Shown piece after piece: positions 18,286 to 27,601 of a stretch of 64,000 nt of DNA. Numbering within the stretch: the stretch's first letter is position 1; the number at the start of each line of letters is the position of its first letter. The notes under the pieces are model-generated. The model did no database searches and was not told where the DNA came from. It worked only from the letters and a program-made list of their open reading frames with translations. Made by a program: the position numbers and the translations under genes. The stretch is taken from positions 24,692 to 88,691 of the forward strand of contig CALEUL010000033.1 of NCBI GenBank assembly GCA_937921035.1. The letters run 5' to 3'. Origin of the DNA: an uncultured Porphyromonadaceae bacterium (lineage in GTDB: Bacteria > Bacteroidota > Bacteroidia > Bacteroidales > Muribaculaceae).

Positions 18286-19116
18286 ATGGATACCGCAAAA
18301 CCAATAAGTATCAACCTATCTGAGGTAATCAGGACGCGTCTTGGCAGTCGCAGCCGTTACGTGCCCGGTTTTGTCGTGCGGTATATGGAGCGTCTGATTT
18401 GCCAGGACAAGCTCAACGAACTGCTCCGCGTAAACTACCCTCGGCGCGGCGCCGACTTCTGCAAGGGTGTGCTTGAACATCTTGATGTATCGCTCACTGT
18501 GCGCGGCGCGGAAAATCTCCCCGCCAACAGCCGCGTGATGGTGGTATCCAACCACCCCCTCGGCGGCCTGGACGGAATGGCGATGATAGCATGGCTATCG
18601 GAACACTATGGAGTGCCGGCCCGTTTTGTGGTAAACGACCTGCTAATGGCCATAGAGCCGCTGCGCGAGAGCTTTATCCCGGTGAACAAGCACGGCTCGC
18701 AGAGCCGCAGCTATGCGGGCGCCCTCGACAACGCCCTCGCAGGCAACGATCCTGTCGTTATCTATCCAGCAGGACTGTGCTCCCGCATGGGCAAAGGAGG
18801 CGTAATCGCCGATACCACCTGGCACAAGATGTTTGTATGCAAGGCCATCGAAAGCAAACGCGACATTGTTCCTGTTTTTTTCGAAGGCCGCAACTCGCAG
18901 AGCTTCTACCGCTCAGCGCAGTGGCGCAAGCGCCTCGGCATAAAATTCAACTTCGAAATGATCCTTCTGCCCCGCGAGGTATTCCGCGCGGCAGGCTCCA
19001 CATTCACCCTCACTGTAGGCAAAGCCATTCACTGGCAGCAGCTGCGCGGAGGCCGCGACGCCGCCGCCCAAGCCCTGGAAATACGCAACAAAGTATATGC
19101 CTTGAGGGATAAATAA
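18286..19116 (+). CDS. glsA: Glycine lipid O-acyltransferase (PlsC/OlsA-like)
   Basis: 276 residues of the lysophospholipid acyltransferase fold. The acyltransferase motif is SNHPLGGLDG (about 88-97), followed by FIPVNKHGSQSR and VIYPAGLCSR. The PlsC/OlsA type uses acyl-ACP to esterify the hydroxyl of an N-(3-hydroxyacyl) amino-acid lipid. In Bacteroides thetaiotaomicron the neighbouring pair glsB-glsA makes glycine lipids, and the same pair is seen here (order glsA, glsB, 11-base gap). The specific substrate is inferred from that pairing. It is the first gene of a five-gene operon. Confidence 0.82.
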   Translation: MDTAKPISINLSEVIRTRLGSRSRYVPGFVVRYMERLICQDKLNELLRVNYPRRGADFCKGVLEHLDVSLTVRGAENLPANSRVMVVSNHPLGGLDGMAMIAWLSEHYGVPARFVVNDLLMAIEPLRESFIPVNKHGSQSRSYAGALDNALAGNDPVVIYPAGLCSRMGKGGVIADTTWHKMFVCKAIESKRDIVPVFFEGRNSQSFYRSAQWRKRLGIKFNFEMILLPREVFRAAGSTFTLTVGKAIHWQQLRGGRDAAAQALEIRNKVYALRDK

Positions 19117-19127
19117 ACTGAGAGACA

Positions 19128-20054
19128 ATGGAAAAAATTATAGAACCCGTCGACATCGCGCTCTTAGAGGCCGAACTTACCCCCGAACGTTTTCTCCGCC
19201 ACACCAACAAAGGCGGAAACGACATATACGTGGTAACGGCCCATACCGCGCCAAATACCATGCGCGAGATTGGCCGTCTTCGCGAAATAGCCTTCCGCAC
19301 AGCAGGCGGTGGTACCGGCAAAGCATGCGACATCGATGAGTTCGACGTAATGGACAATCCCTGCCGCCAGCTGATTGTATGGAGCCCGAGCGAAAAGATG
19401 ATTTTGGGAGCATACCGCTTCCTCTGCGGGCACGACATGGCATTCGACGGACAAGGGCGCCCCAACATTGCCATGACACACATGTTCGGCTACTCGGAAC
19501 GCTTCCTGCGCGATTATCTGCCGTACACCATCGAGCTCGGACGCTCGTTCGTCAGGCTGGAATATCAGTCGTCGCGCCAGGGCACTGCCGCCATATACGT
19601 CCTCGACAACCTGTGGGACGGCCTCGGCGCCCTCACGCGAGTGTACCCGGACATAAAATACCTCTTCGGCAAGGTTACCATGTACCCAAGCTACACCCGC
19701 GAGGACCGCGACATGATTCTCCACTTCCTAAACAAATATTTCCACGACAACGACCGTCTGGCATGGCCGCTGCATCCGCTCGTTACCGACGCAGACCCCG
19801 CCACGATGGAAGCGAAATTCACCGGAGGCGATTTCAAAAGCGATCTGCGCCTGCTCAACAGCTTCGTGCGCTCGCACGGCAACACCATACCTCCGCTGGT
19901 GCACGCCTACATGAGTCTTTCGCCAACAATGCGCACCTTCGGTACCGCCATCAACTACGAATTCGGCAACGTCGAAGAAACCGGCATATTCCTTGCCATC
20001 GATGAAATTCTTGAAGAAAAGAAACAACGACACATAGCCACATTTCAACCCTGA
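19128..20054 (+). CDS. glsB: Glycine lipid N-acyltransferase (GNAT/OlsB-like)
   Basis: 308 residues of the OlsB-type GNAT superfamily. Landmarks are EIGRLREIAFRTAGGGTG near residue 46, MILGAYRFLCG, and YTIELGRSFVRLEYQ. OlsB-like enzymes attach a 3-hydroxy fatty acid to an amino acid (ornithine in OlsB, glycine in GlsB), giving the substrate for the O-acyltransferase. Adjacent to glsA with an 11-base gap, and followed one base later by purB. Confidence 0.82.
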   Translation: MEKIIEPVDIALLEAELTPERFLRHTNKGGNDIYVVTAHTAPNTMREIGRLREIAFRTAGGGTGKACDIDEFDVMDNPCRQLIVWSPSEKMILGAYRFLCGHDMAFDGQGRPNIAMTHMFGYSERFLRDYLPYTIELGRSFVRLEYQSSRQGTAAIYVLDNLWDGLGALTRVYPDIKYLFGKVTMYPSYTREDRDMILHFLNKYFHDNDRLAWPLHPLVTDADPATMEAKFTGGDFKSDLRLLNSFVRSHGNTIPPLVHAYMSLSPTMRTFGTAINYEFGNVEETGIFLAIDEILEEKKQRHIATFQP

Positions 20055-20055
20055 T

Positions 20056-21432
20056 ATGGAACTAACATCACTCACCGCCGTTTCGCCCGTCGACGGCCGC
20101 TACCACTCAAAGACGGCCCCTCTGGCAAACTACTTCTCGGAATACGCCACAATCCGCTACCGCGTGTTCGTGGAAGTCGAATATTTTATAATGCTCTCCA
20201 ACCTTGGTCTCCCGCAGCTTCCCGACCTGACGGAGGAACAGAAAACAGCCCTTCGCGCAATATACGCGCCCGAGGTGTTCACTCCCGCCGAAGCCGCAAA
20301 AATCAAGGACATCGAAAAAATCACCAACCACGATGTAAAGGCTGTCGAATACTACCTTAAGGAGCGCTTCGCCGAACTCGACCTTCAGAAGTACTGCGAG
20401 TTCATCCACTTCGGTCTTACATCGCAGGATATCAACAACACCGCATTCCCGCTCATGCTTTCGCAGGCCGTAAGCGAAGTGCTACTTCCTGCATTCGACC
20501 GTCTGACCGCTGCCGTCAAAGAGCTCACAGAACGTTGTCTGGGCATGCCCATGCTTGCCCGCACCCACGGACAACCCGCTTCGCCCACAACCCTCGGCAA
20601 GGAAATGGGAGTGTTCCTCTATCGCCTCACCCAGCAGGTGAACGAGGTTAAGGAAATCCCCGGCTACGGCAAATTCGGAGGCGCCACCGGCAACTTCAAC
20701 GCACACCGCGCAGCATTCCCCGGCATAGACTGGCCCAAAGTTGCCAATGATTTCCTTGAATCCATCGGTCTTGTACGCGAGCGCCACACCACACAGATTT
20801 CCAACTACGACGGCCTCGCACGCCTGCTTGACGCCCTCAAGCGCGTAAACACCATAATCCTCGACCTCGACCGCGACATCTGGAGCTACATATCTATGGG
20901 ATATTTCCACCAGAAAATCAAAGCCGGCGAAGTAGGTTCCTCGGCAATGCCCCACAAGGTGAACCCCATCGACTTCGAGAACTCGGAAGGTAACATCGGT
21001 ATCGCCAACGCCCTCTACGAGCACCTTTCGCACAAGCTGCCCGTATCGCGCCTGCAACGCGACCTCACCGACTCCACCGTTATCCGCAACCTCGGCGTGC
21101 CCGTCGCCCACACCCTCATCGCCGTGGAATCCACCCTCAAAGGCCTCGGCAAACTTATCGTAGACGAGAAAGCTCTTGCAGCCGATCTGGACAACAACTG
21201 GGCAGTGGTGGCAGAAGGCATACAGACCATACTGCGCCGTGAGGGATATCCAAAACCCTACGAGGCTCTTAAAGCACTCACCAGAACAAACACCCACATC
21301 GACGAGAAGGCAATCAGCGAATTCATCGACTCGCTGACAGGCATCAGCGAGGACGTCCGCGCCGAACTGCACGCCCTCTCGCCCGCCACATACGTCGGCT
21401 ACGCCGCCGAATCGTGGGAAACACAGGAATGA
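20056..21432 (+). CDS. purB: Adenylosuccinate lyase
   Basis: 458 residues, the length of the E. coli-type enzyme. It opens LTAVSPVDGRYHSKT, has the HGLTSQDIN-type segment (HFGLTSQDINNTA), and the fumarase-superfamily signature GSSAMPHKVNP. It cleaves adenylosuccinate to AMP and SAICAR to AICAR in purine synthesis. It begins one base after glsB and overlaps dgt by four bases, so translation is coupled. Confidence 0.96.
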   Translation: MELTSLTAVSPVDGRYHSKTAPLANYFSEYATIRYRVFVEVEYFIMLSNLGLPQLPDLTEEQKTALRAIYAPEVFTPAEAAKIKDIEKITNHDVKAVEYYLKERFAELDLQKYCEFIHFGLTSQDINNTAFPLMLSQAVSEVLLPAFDRLTAAVKELTERCLGMPMLARTHGQPASPTTLGKEMGVFLYRLTQQVNEVKEIPGYGKFGGATGNFNAHRAAFPGIDWPKVANDFLESIGLVRERHTTQISNYDGLARLLDALKRVNTIILDLDRDIWSYISMGYFHQKIKAGEVGSSAMPHKVNPIDFENSEGNIGIANALYEHLSHKLPVSRLQRDLTDSTVIRNLGVPVAHTLIAVESTLKGLGKLIVDEKALAADLDNNWAVVAEGIQTILRREGYPKPYEALKALTRTNTHIDEKAISEFIDSLTGISEDVRAELHALSPATYVGYAAESWETQE

Positions 21433-22763
21433 ACTGGGAAAAACTCATAAACGACAAGCGCTTCGGACTTGAGGACTATCACGACCCGAAGAAAAGCGCC
21501 ACTCGCACCGATTTCCGGCGCGACTACGACCGTCTTGTGTTCTCGTCGCCATTCAGGCGCCTGCAGAACAAGACTCAGGTGTTCCCCCTGCCGGGAAGCA
21601 TCTTTGTACACAACCGATTGACGCACAGTATGGAGGTTGCCTGCGTAGGCAAATCCATAGCCGATATTGTAGCAGCCGAACTGCGGCGGCGCCATGCCGC
21701 CGCAGGCGACTCTACCGAACACTTCGACCACCTCGGCGATATAGTTGCCGCCGCCTGTCTGGCTCACGATCTTGGCAACCCGCCTTTCGGGCACTCGGGA
21801 GAACGCGCAATCGCCACATTCTTCAGCGAGGGTGCCGGAAAGCATCTGCGCGAGGGCCTGACGGAGGCCGAATGGCTCGACATCACCCGCTTCGAGGGCA
21901 ACGCCAACGCATTCCGCGTGCTCACTCACCAGTTCAAGGGACGCCGCAAGGGCGGTTTCGCTATGACCTACTCCACCCTCGCATCCATCGTGAAATATCC
22001 CTACGAATCAAGACTTTCCAACGGCAAATTCGGATTTTTCACCTCCGAGAAGGATGATTACGTGAAAGTTGCCACCGAACTTGGCATACGGCGACTGTCA
22101 GAACCGGGCGAGCCCCTGCGCTACGCCCGCCATCCGCTTGTCTATATCGTGGAGGCCGCCGACGACATCTGCTACGAGGTGATGGACATCGAGGACGCCC
22201 ACAAACTTCGGATAATACCTACAGATACCGTCATCAGCGCCTTCCTCGGCTTCTTCACCGAAGAACGGCAGCAAAGAATGCGTACGGTGATGGACACCGT
22301 GAGCGACCCAAACGAAAAAATAGCATATCTGCGCTCCTGCGTCGTGGGCGCTCTGGTGGAACAATGTGCGCTCACGTTCATAGACAATGAGCAGGCCATA
22401 CTGGACGGCACCTTCGAGGGCTCGCTGCTGAGCCATGTACGACAGCTTGAGCGCGACGGCTATGCACGCTGCAACGACCTGTCGTGGAAGAAGATCTACC
22501 GCTCCTCCGAGGTTGTGGACATCGAGCTCGCCGGTAACAGAATCATCACCTTCCTGATGGAACGCCTCACCGACGCTGTAACGCGTCCCGAGCTGAACTA
22601 CTCCAAGCTGCTGCTGGCCAAATTCCCGGAGCAGTACGATGTGCATGCGCCCACGCTCTACGGCAAGCTCCAGGCCGTGCTGGACCATATCTCGGCCATG
22701 ACCGACGTATATGCCCTCGACCTCTACCGCAAACTAAACGGGACCTCCCTGCCCGCTGTTTAA
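21429..22763 (+). CDS. dgt: Deoxyguanosinetriphosphate triphosphohydrolase
   Basis: 444 residues of the HD superfamily. The metal-binding histidines and aspartate appear in NRLTHSMEVA and AACLAHDLGNPPFGHSGE. The family hydrolyses dGTP (or other dNTPs) to the nucleoside and triphosphate. The ATG at 21429 overlaps the purB stop (ATGA) and gives the usual MNWEKLINDKRFG start; an upstream in-frame GTG at 21414 is less likely. Sharing an operon with purB suggests purine pool control. Confidence 0.9.
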   Translation: MNWEKLINDKRFGLEDYHDPKKSATRTDFRRDYDRLVFSSPFRRLQNKTQVFPLPGSIFVHNRLTHSMEVACVGKSIADIVAAELRRRHAAAGDSTEHFDHLGDIVAAACLAHDLGNPPFGHSGERAIATFFSEGAGKHLREGLTEAEWLDITRFEGNANAFRVLTHQFKGRRKGGFAMTYSTLASIVKYPYESRLSNGKFGFFTSEKDDYVKVATELGIRRLSEPGEPLRYARHPLVYIVEAADDICYEVMDIEDAHKLRIIPTDTVISAFLGFFTEERQQRMRTVMDTVSDPNEKIAYLRSCVVGALVEQCALTFIDNEQAILDGTFEGSLLSHVRQLERDGYARCNDLSWKKIYRSSEVVDIELAGNRIITFLMERLTDAVTRPELNYSKLLLAKFPEQYDVHAPTLYGKLQAVLDHISAMTDVYALDLYRKLNGTSLPAV

Positions 22764-22770
22764 TTATAGT

Positions 22771-24036
22771 ATGAAAAAGAATATCCTCTTGCTCCTCGTA
22801 GCGCTGCTGACGTTTGTCGGCATGCAGGCAGCCACTTATACCGTAAAACAGATACCCAACGTCCACGTCGCCGACAGCTCGCAGTATGTCAGCAACCCCG
22901 ACGGCATTCTGCAGCCTGCCACAGTGGCACAGATGAACGCCTTGCTGCGCGACATACGCCGCAACACGTCGGCCGAAGCCGTAGCCGTGGTTGTAGATAA
23001 CATCGAAGGTGGTGATATCGACACTTTCGCCACCGAACTGTTCTCGGAATGGGGTCTCGGCAAATCGGACAACGACAACGGTCTGCTTATTCTTATGGCC
23101 AAAGACCTGCGGCGCGCTGCCATCCGCACAGGCTACGGACTGGAGGGAGTCATGCCCGATATTATCTGCGCCAAAATCATGCGCGAGAAAATGTTCCCTC
23201 GCTTCAAAGAAGGCGACTACGACGGCGGCATGCTCGCCGCCACGCAGACCGTGAACAATATCCTCGACAATCCCGCCAACCGCGACGAAATACTCTCGGG
23301 TGATAAAGACGTCGATTTCGCCGACGAGGAAGTGAGCCTTGCAGGATTCTTCAAAATCGTGTTCGGCGTAAGCATCCTCATCACCATTTTCCTCCTTGCC
23401 CTGCTCGCCCTCACCCTTGCAAACAACAGAAAACGCACCAACGCAGAAAAATACCGTGCGCTCAACAACCTTAAGCCGGTGTTTCTCGCACTCACGTTCT
23501 TCGGTCTCGGCGTTCCTGCCATAGCATCCATACCGCTGTTGCTTATAATGTCGCGTCTGCGTAATATGCCGCACAAATGCCCGCAATGCGGCACAGCGAT
23601 GAAGAAAGTTGACGAGGTACACGACAACGACTTCCTCGATTCCGCCCAGGATACGGAGGAACGCCTCGGCACAGTTGACTACGACGTATGGCTGTGTCCT
23701 AACTGCGGAGAAACCGACATAGAGCCTTTCGAGAAAGCAAATACAGGCTTCATCCGCTGTGAGCTGTGCGGCGGCCTCACAAGCCGTCTCTCCGGTGTCC
23801 GCATCCTGCGCAACGCAACCACATCGCATGCCGGCGAGGGCGTGAAGAACTACACCTGCGTGCACTGCGGCCACGTTACCGGTCTTCGCTATTCCATTCC
23901 CAAAGTTGTGGCAGCCCCGATAATTCTGGGAGGCGGAGGCAACAGCCACGGTGGAAACGGTTTTGGCGGAGGCAGTTTCGGAGGAGGTTTCGGAGGCGGC
24001 ATGACCGGCGGCGGCGGTGCTTCCGGCGGATGGTAA
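22771..24036 (+). CDS. TPM domain membrane protein with zinc ribbons and glycine-rich tail
   Basis: 421 residues. Signal peptide (about 1-20), then a TPM domain (about 35-180; VSNPDGILQP, DNDNGLLILMAKD, IRTGYGLEGVMPD). Two hydrophobic segments follow (about 193-215 and 233-255). The remainder has four CxxC pairs (CPQC, CPNC, CELC, CVHC) and a tail of about 35 residues that is mostly Gly, with Ser, Asn and Phe. TPM proteins have been linked to acid phosphatase activity and photosystem or envelope maintenance; the role here is unknown. It is the last gene of the operon and ends exactly where the convergent flippase gene ends. Confidence 0.82.
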   Translation: MKKNILLLLVALLTFVGMQAATYTVKQIPNVHVADSSQYVSNPDGILQPATVAQMNALLRDIRRNTSAEAVAVVVDNIEGGDIDTFATELFSEWGLGKSDNDNGLLILMAKDLRRAAIRTGYGLEGVMPDIICAKIMREKMFPRFKEGDYDGGMLAATQTVNNILDNPANRDEILSGDKDVDFADEEVSLAGFFKIVFGVSILITIFLLALLALTLANNRKRTNAEKYRALNNLKPVFLALTFFGLGVPAIASIPLLLIMSRLRNMPHKCPQCGTAMKKVDEVHDNDFLDSAQDTEERLGTVDYDVWLCPNCGETDIEPFEKANTGFIRCELCGGLTSRLSGVRILRNATTSHAGEGVKNYTCVHCGHVTGLRYSIPKVVAAPIILGGGGNSHGGNGFGGGSFGGGFGGGMTGGGGASGGW

Positions 24037-25512
24037 TCAAGCCTTTTTACGGTGCGAACCCTTTATCGCGCGCACCGCAAGGAATATGGATGGCGGCAAG
24101 AAAAGCAACGCCGTCCACCACGGACCGGCAAAAGCGTCTATTGCCAACGCGCCGCAGCAGATTGCAAACACCGTCCATATAAGCGGCCATATCCCCCGAC
24201 GCAGGCGCATGCCGTAGCGGCGACGGAAGACAATGTAGGTAAGTATGGTATAGGCGCCGTACCACAGCACATATGCCACTCCTAGTCCCGTAAAGCCGAA
24301 GGCGTTGTACAGCGGAATATTGAGCAAAAGGTACAGCACAGAACTCGTAACCTCGGTAACGACATATATGCGGCCATCGCCCCGCGCGGGCATCACAAAG
24401 GCCAACGACCACGACACCGCGCGGAAAATGGTGCCCGCAATCGCTATCGATATATACGGAATCACAGCATCGAAAGAATGCGAGTACAGAATATTCACCA
24501 GCAGTTCCTTGGCACATACGAACACCACGACCACGGGAGCGAGTACCGAAAGGATTATCTTGATTTCGTGCGACACTATAACCTCGGCGCGACGGCAGTT
24601 CCGTACCATTGCCGACAGGCGCGGAAAGTATTCCATCGAAATAGACGTAAAAATCAGCCCAATATAGCTGTTGACGAGGGTATAGCCGGCCTGATAGTAG
24701 CCCACAGCAGCCGGGGAGTGGGAGCGGTTGAGCCACGCCACAAAAATATACGAGGCCAACAGGGTAACGGCAGAGCTGACAGTCATATACGCGCCCAAGG
24801 CAATCATTCCACGGCCCTGACGGATATCGTCGGCCATACGCGAACGTATGAAGCCCCAACCACGGCACGCAGCCTTGAGGTTGACATGCGGCCTGTAGGG
24901 CGTGAACAGCAGCGAATATACGAAATTGCTCAGCGCAAACAAGACAAGCACCGGCACGATGCCGTCAAGTCTGAAAAAATAGAATATCGGGATAGCCAGA
25001 AGCGAGGATGTTACCGCGGCATAGAGGTTTGTGCGCGCCAGCGCGCGGAAACGGTCTCGTCCCTGCATTATCGCCATCTCGCCCGACGATACCGCCGAGA
25101 GAATCATTATTGCCGACAGGGCCACAAACGGCAGCGTGTGGTCGAAATCGCCGAACGAGAACCATCCTATCAGCGGTGAGGCAAGCACGACAAATACAAG
25201 TCCGGCAATACCCAATATCAGCGCCAGACGACGCACGAGCGCGGTAGTGCTTTCGGCCTTTTCGGGCTGATCGCGCACTATAGAAAGGTCTCGCACGGCA
25301 CTCTGCCGCAAATTCAGCTGCGATGTGGACGACAGAAAATCCATCGTGGAATGATACAGCGTCATCAGGCCGACACCCACAGGGCCTATCCACACAGCCA
25401 CCAACTTCGTACGAATAACCGCACAAAGAATCTGGAGCACCTGCACGCCTCCGAAAATGCTCAGCGCCTTGAGTATGCGCGCTGTTGTGGGGGATTTTAC
25501 AAGCGTACTCAT
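24037..25512 (-). CDS. Wzx-type O-antigen/polysaccharide flippase
   Basis: 491 residues with about 12-14 transmembrane helices. The N-terminal IFGGVQVLQILCAVIRTKLVA and the later YYQAGYTLVNSYIG are typical of the polysaccharide biosynthesis / O-antigen translocase family in the MOP superfamily. It would flip undecaprenyl-linked glycan units across the inner membrane. It is the last gene of the metG operon, five bases after the EnvC-like gene; no glycosyltransferase is adjacent, so the glycan is unknown. Confidence 0.87.
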   Translation of the reverse strand: MSTLVKSPTTARILKALSIFGGVQVLQILCAVIRTKLVAVWIGPVGVGLMTLYHSTMDFLSSTSQLNLRQSAVRDLSIVRDQPEKAESTTALVRRLALILGIAGLVFVVLASPLIGWFSFGDFDHTLPFVALSAIMILSAVSSGEMAIMQGRDRFRALARTNLYAAVTSSLLAIPIFYFFRLDGIVPVLVLFALSNFVYSLLFTPYRPHVNLKAACRGWGFIRSRMADDIRQGRGMIALGAYMTVSSAVTLLASYIFVAWLNRSHSPAAVGYYQAGYTLVNSYIGLIFTSISMEYFPRLSAMVRNCRRAEVIVSHEIKIILSVLAPVVVVFVCAKELLVNILYSHSFDAVIPYISIAIAGTIFRAVSWSLAFVMPARGDGRIYVVTEVTSSVLYLLLNIPLYNAFGFTGLGVAYVLWYGAYTILTYIVFRRRYGMRLRRGIWPLIWTVFAICCGALAIDAFAGPWWTALLFLPPSIFLAVRAIKGSHRKKA

Positions 25513-25517
25513 TGCAG

Positions 25518-26714
25518 TCAGCGGAGCCAGTCGGCAGGATTGAGTTTCTGTTTTTCGTGTCGCACCTCGAAGTGCAGCCTCGTGCGATCGCCGTCGGCGG
25601 GGTCGGACGCTATAGTACCAAGCGGCTGCCCGGCTTCCACGTTCTGTCCTTTTCGCACTTTCAGCGTTCCAATACCGGCATAAACAGTAAGATACTCGCC
25701 GTGACGGACGATTACAACGTTCTGGAAACCTTCCATCACGATTACCATGCTCACCACACCCGGGTACACGGCCAGCGCCTGCGCACCCCTGACGGTCTCG
25801 AAATCGATACCGTTGTTCTGTGTCTGCACCTTTTCAAGCTCCTCGTGGGAATGACGTCCGAAAGTGGAAACTACCGTGGCATCGCGGTCCAACGGGAGGG
25901 GAAGACGACCCTTGTTGGAGGCAAAAGAGCCCGTCAGCTTGTTGTCCTGAGGACGCGGTTCCTTCTTTTTCTCGGGTTTAGCCTGCTGTTTGCGCTGTTC
26001 TTCCTCGATAATACGGTTAAGTTCGTCGTCGAGCTGCCGCGCCATGCGTTCCTGCTCGCGCAGCACGTTGCGCAGATTCTTGCTTTGCCGTTTCAGCGAG
26101 TTCACCACCGCGCTTGCCTGATGCTGCTGTATGCGTAGCTCCTCCTCGGCAGATGCGAGGCTGTCCAGGTTTGCTCTCAACACATTGTGCAGCGAATCCA
26201 CGGCACGGTGCTGGCGTTTAAGACGCTGCGTAGCCGCACTGATGGATGCCGCTTTGTCATGCTCCCACTCAGCCAGTTCCTGCAGATAACGGACGCGGCT
26301 GCGTGCCTGCGAAAACGATTCCGACGAAAGCACGTATGCCGCCGGCGATGATATGTGCCGCTGCCCGCGTATTGCCCGCAGAGAGGCTGCATACGATTTT
26401 CGCAGCGATTCCAGGTTGGCGGTGTTCAGCTTTATGCTGTCGGCAAGCTCCTGAGCCGCCAAGCTTGCATTCTCCGCGTAGCGGCGCAGACGCTCGGTCT
26501 GTTTTCGTTTGGTAACCATGCGGCCCTCGATACTCTGCAGATTGCGCAGTTCCCGAGCAGTCTGGGCGTTGTTGTCGTCTATCTGCCGACGCGTCCGCTC
26601 CATTTTGCGCACATTCTCCTGTTTTTCCTTGCGCACGGATGTCGAATTCCGTCGCGACGAGGCAAGCGGAACAAGCACAAGCAAGGCAAGAAGCAGGATA
26701 ATGATTTTGCGCAT
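25518..26714 (-). CDS. EnvC-like murein hydrolase activator (degenerate M23/LytM)
   Basis: 398 residues. Signal peptide (about 1-20), a long coiled coil (about 25-250) with many Arg/Glu/Gln residues, and a C-terminal LytM domain (about 285-398). In the LytM domain the zinc motif is altered: the expected HxGxD is NNGIDFE, although VRHGEYLTVY and HFEVRH remain. That fits EnvC, which activates amidases without being an enzyme. It probably acts in septal wall splitting. It lies between DUF4292 and the flippase with 4-5-base gaps. Confidence 0.87.
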   Translation of the reverse strand: MRKIIILLLALLVLVPLASSRRNSTSVRKEKQENVRKMERTRRQIDDNNAQTARELRNLQSIEGRMVTKRKQTERLRRYAENASLAAQELADSIKLNTANLESLRKSYAASLRAIRGQRHISSPAAYVLSSESFSQARSRVRYLQELAEWEHDKAASISAATQRLKRQHRAVDSLHNVLRANLDSLASAEEELRIQQHQASAVVNSLKRQSKNLRNVLREQERMARQLDDELNRIIEEEQRKQQAKPEKKKEPRPQDNKLTGSFASNKGRLPLPLDRDATVVSTFGRHSHEELEKVQTQNNGIDFETVRGAQALAVYPGVVSMVIVMEGFQNVVIVRHGEYLTVYAGIGTLKVRKGQNVEAGQPLGTIASDPADGDRTRLHFEVRHEKQKLNPADWLR

Positions 26715-26718
26715 GGAC

Positions 26719-27594
26719 CTACAGAGATTTCAGCATCTTGAAAATATCGTCGCCGGTAACGCGGCGTGCCTTGCGCGGAATCTTTGGCTTGCTGATATTC
26801 ACGCCGCCGTTCCAGTCGGCACGATCCATCGACGTACTCACGGCGGCTTCTACATTACGCGTTTTCACCTGGGTTGCAAATTCCAGCGACGAAGCCACCA
26901 CTCCCGCCGGGGTAGACGATGTCTGCCCGAACACACAATCGACAGGCATAAGGCCACGGGGCTCTATCGACATACAGACAAGGCGCGGAACAGCGCCCTG
27001 AGCGCTCAAGACCGTGTACGACCATTCAAGTCCGACGGGCATATCCTTAGGCACGAAACTGAAACCTGTTTTCTGCATATCGCCGATATCGAAACGGCTG
27101 ATATCCTTGTCAGTTACAGCACCTTTACCAGGTACGAAAGCCTGCCCGAGCAAAAGGCTCTGGATGTCGGCGAGCGTGATTCCATATTTATCGGACAAAC
27201 CGGCGATAGACTCTCTGAAATACATATCCATAGCCTTAACGCAGACTATCACGGAATCGGTGTCGGCATACAAGGAAGCCACCTCGAAACCGAACATACG
27301 CATGGATATGGATATATCCTTGCCGTTGCGCATCTTAAGGACGCCGGAACAACTGAACTTGGAAGGCTGAGTCATGCTTACACGCACGGGCACAGAAACG
27401 TCGGTCCACGGCGAATAAGAATCGGCCAGAGTGCGGAACTCCGCTTTCGGGTCGGCAGTAATCACCTCTCCGGTGTTCTCAATTGGATATTCACCGCTCT
27501 TCGCGGCTTTGCGGGAGCTGCCGCAGGCACTGAGCAGCAAAAGCGCGAGCACAGCGGAGCAGCAACTTAGAAAAATAAGCTTTTTATTCATCAT
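26719..27594 (-). CDS. DUF4292 lipoprotein
   Basis: 291 residues with a lipobox (LLLSACGSS), so it should be membrane-anchored. The DUF4292 body includes MRMFGFEVASLYADTDSV and ITLADIQSLLLGQAF, a LolA/LppX-like pattern suggesting a lipid-binding beta fold. The function is unknown. The neighbours dut-TPR-DUF4292-EnvC form a conserved Bacteroidales arrangement. Two ATGs are in tandem (27594 and 27591). Confidence 0.82.
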   Translation of the reverse strand: MMNKKLIFLSCCSAVLALLLLSACGSSRKAAKSGEYPIENTGEVITADPKAEFRTLADSYSPWTDVSVPVRVSMTQPSKFSCSGVLKMRNGKDISISMRMFGFEVASLYADTDSVIVCVKAMDMYFRESIAGLSDKYGITLADIQSLLLGQAFVPGKGAVTDKDISRFDIGDMQKTGFSFVPKDMPVGLEWSYTVLSAQGAVPRLVCMSIEPRGLMPVDCVFGQTSSTPAGVVASSLEFATQVKTRNVEAAVSTSMDRADWNGGVNISKPKIPRKARRVTGDDIFKMLKSL

Positions 27595-27601
27595 CTATGA
27601 T

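Noticed and set aside
22567..23949. 460-codon minus-strand frame opposite dgt and the TPM gene
   Set aside because: Antisense to two convincing genes with motifs; no recognisable protein features.
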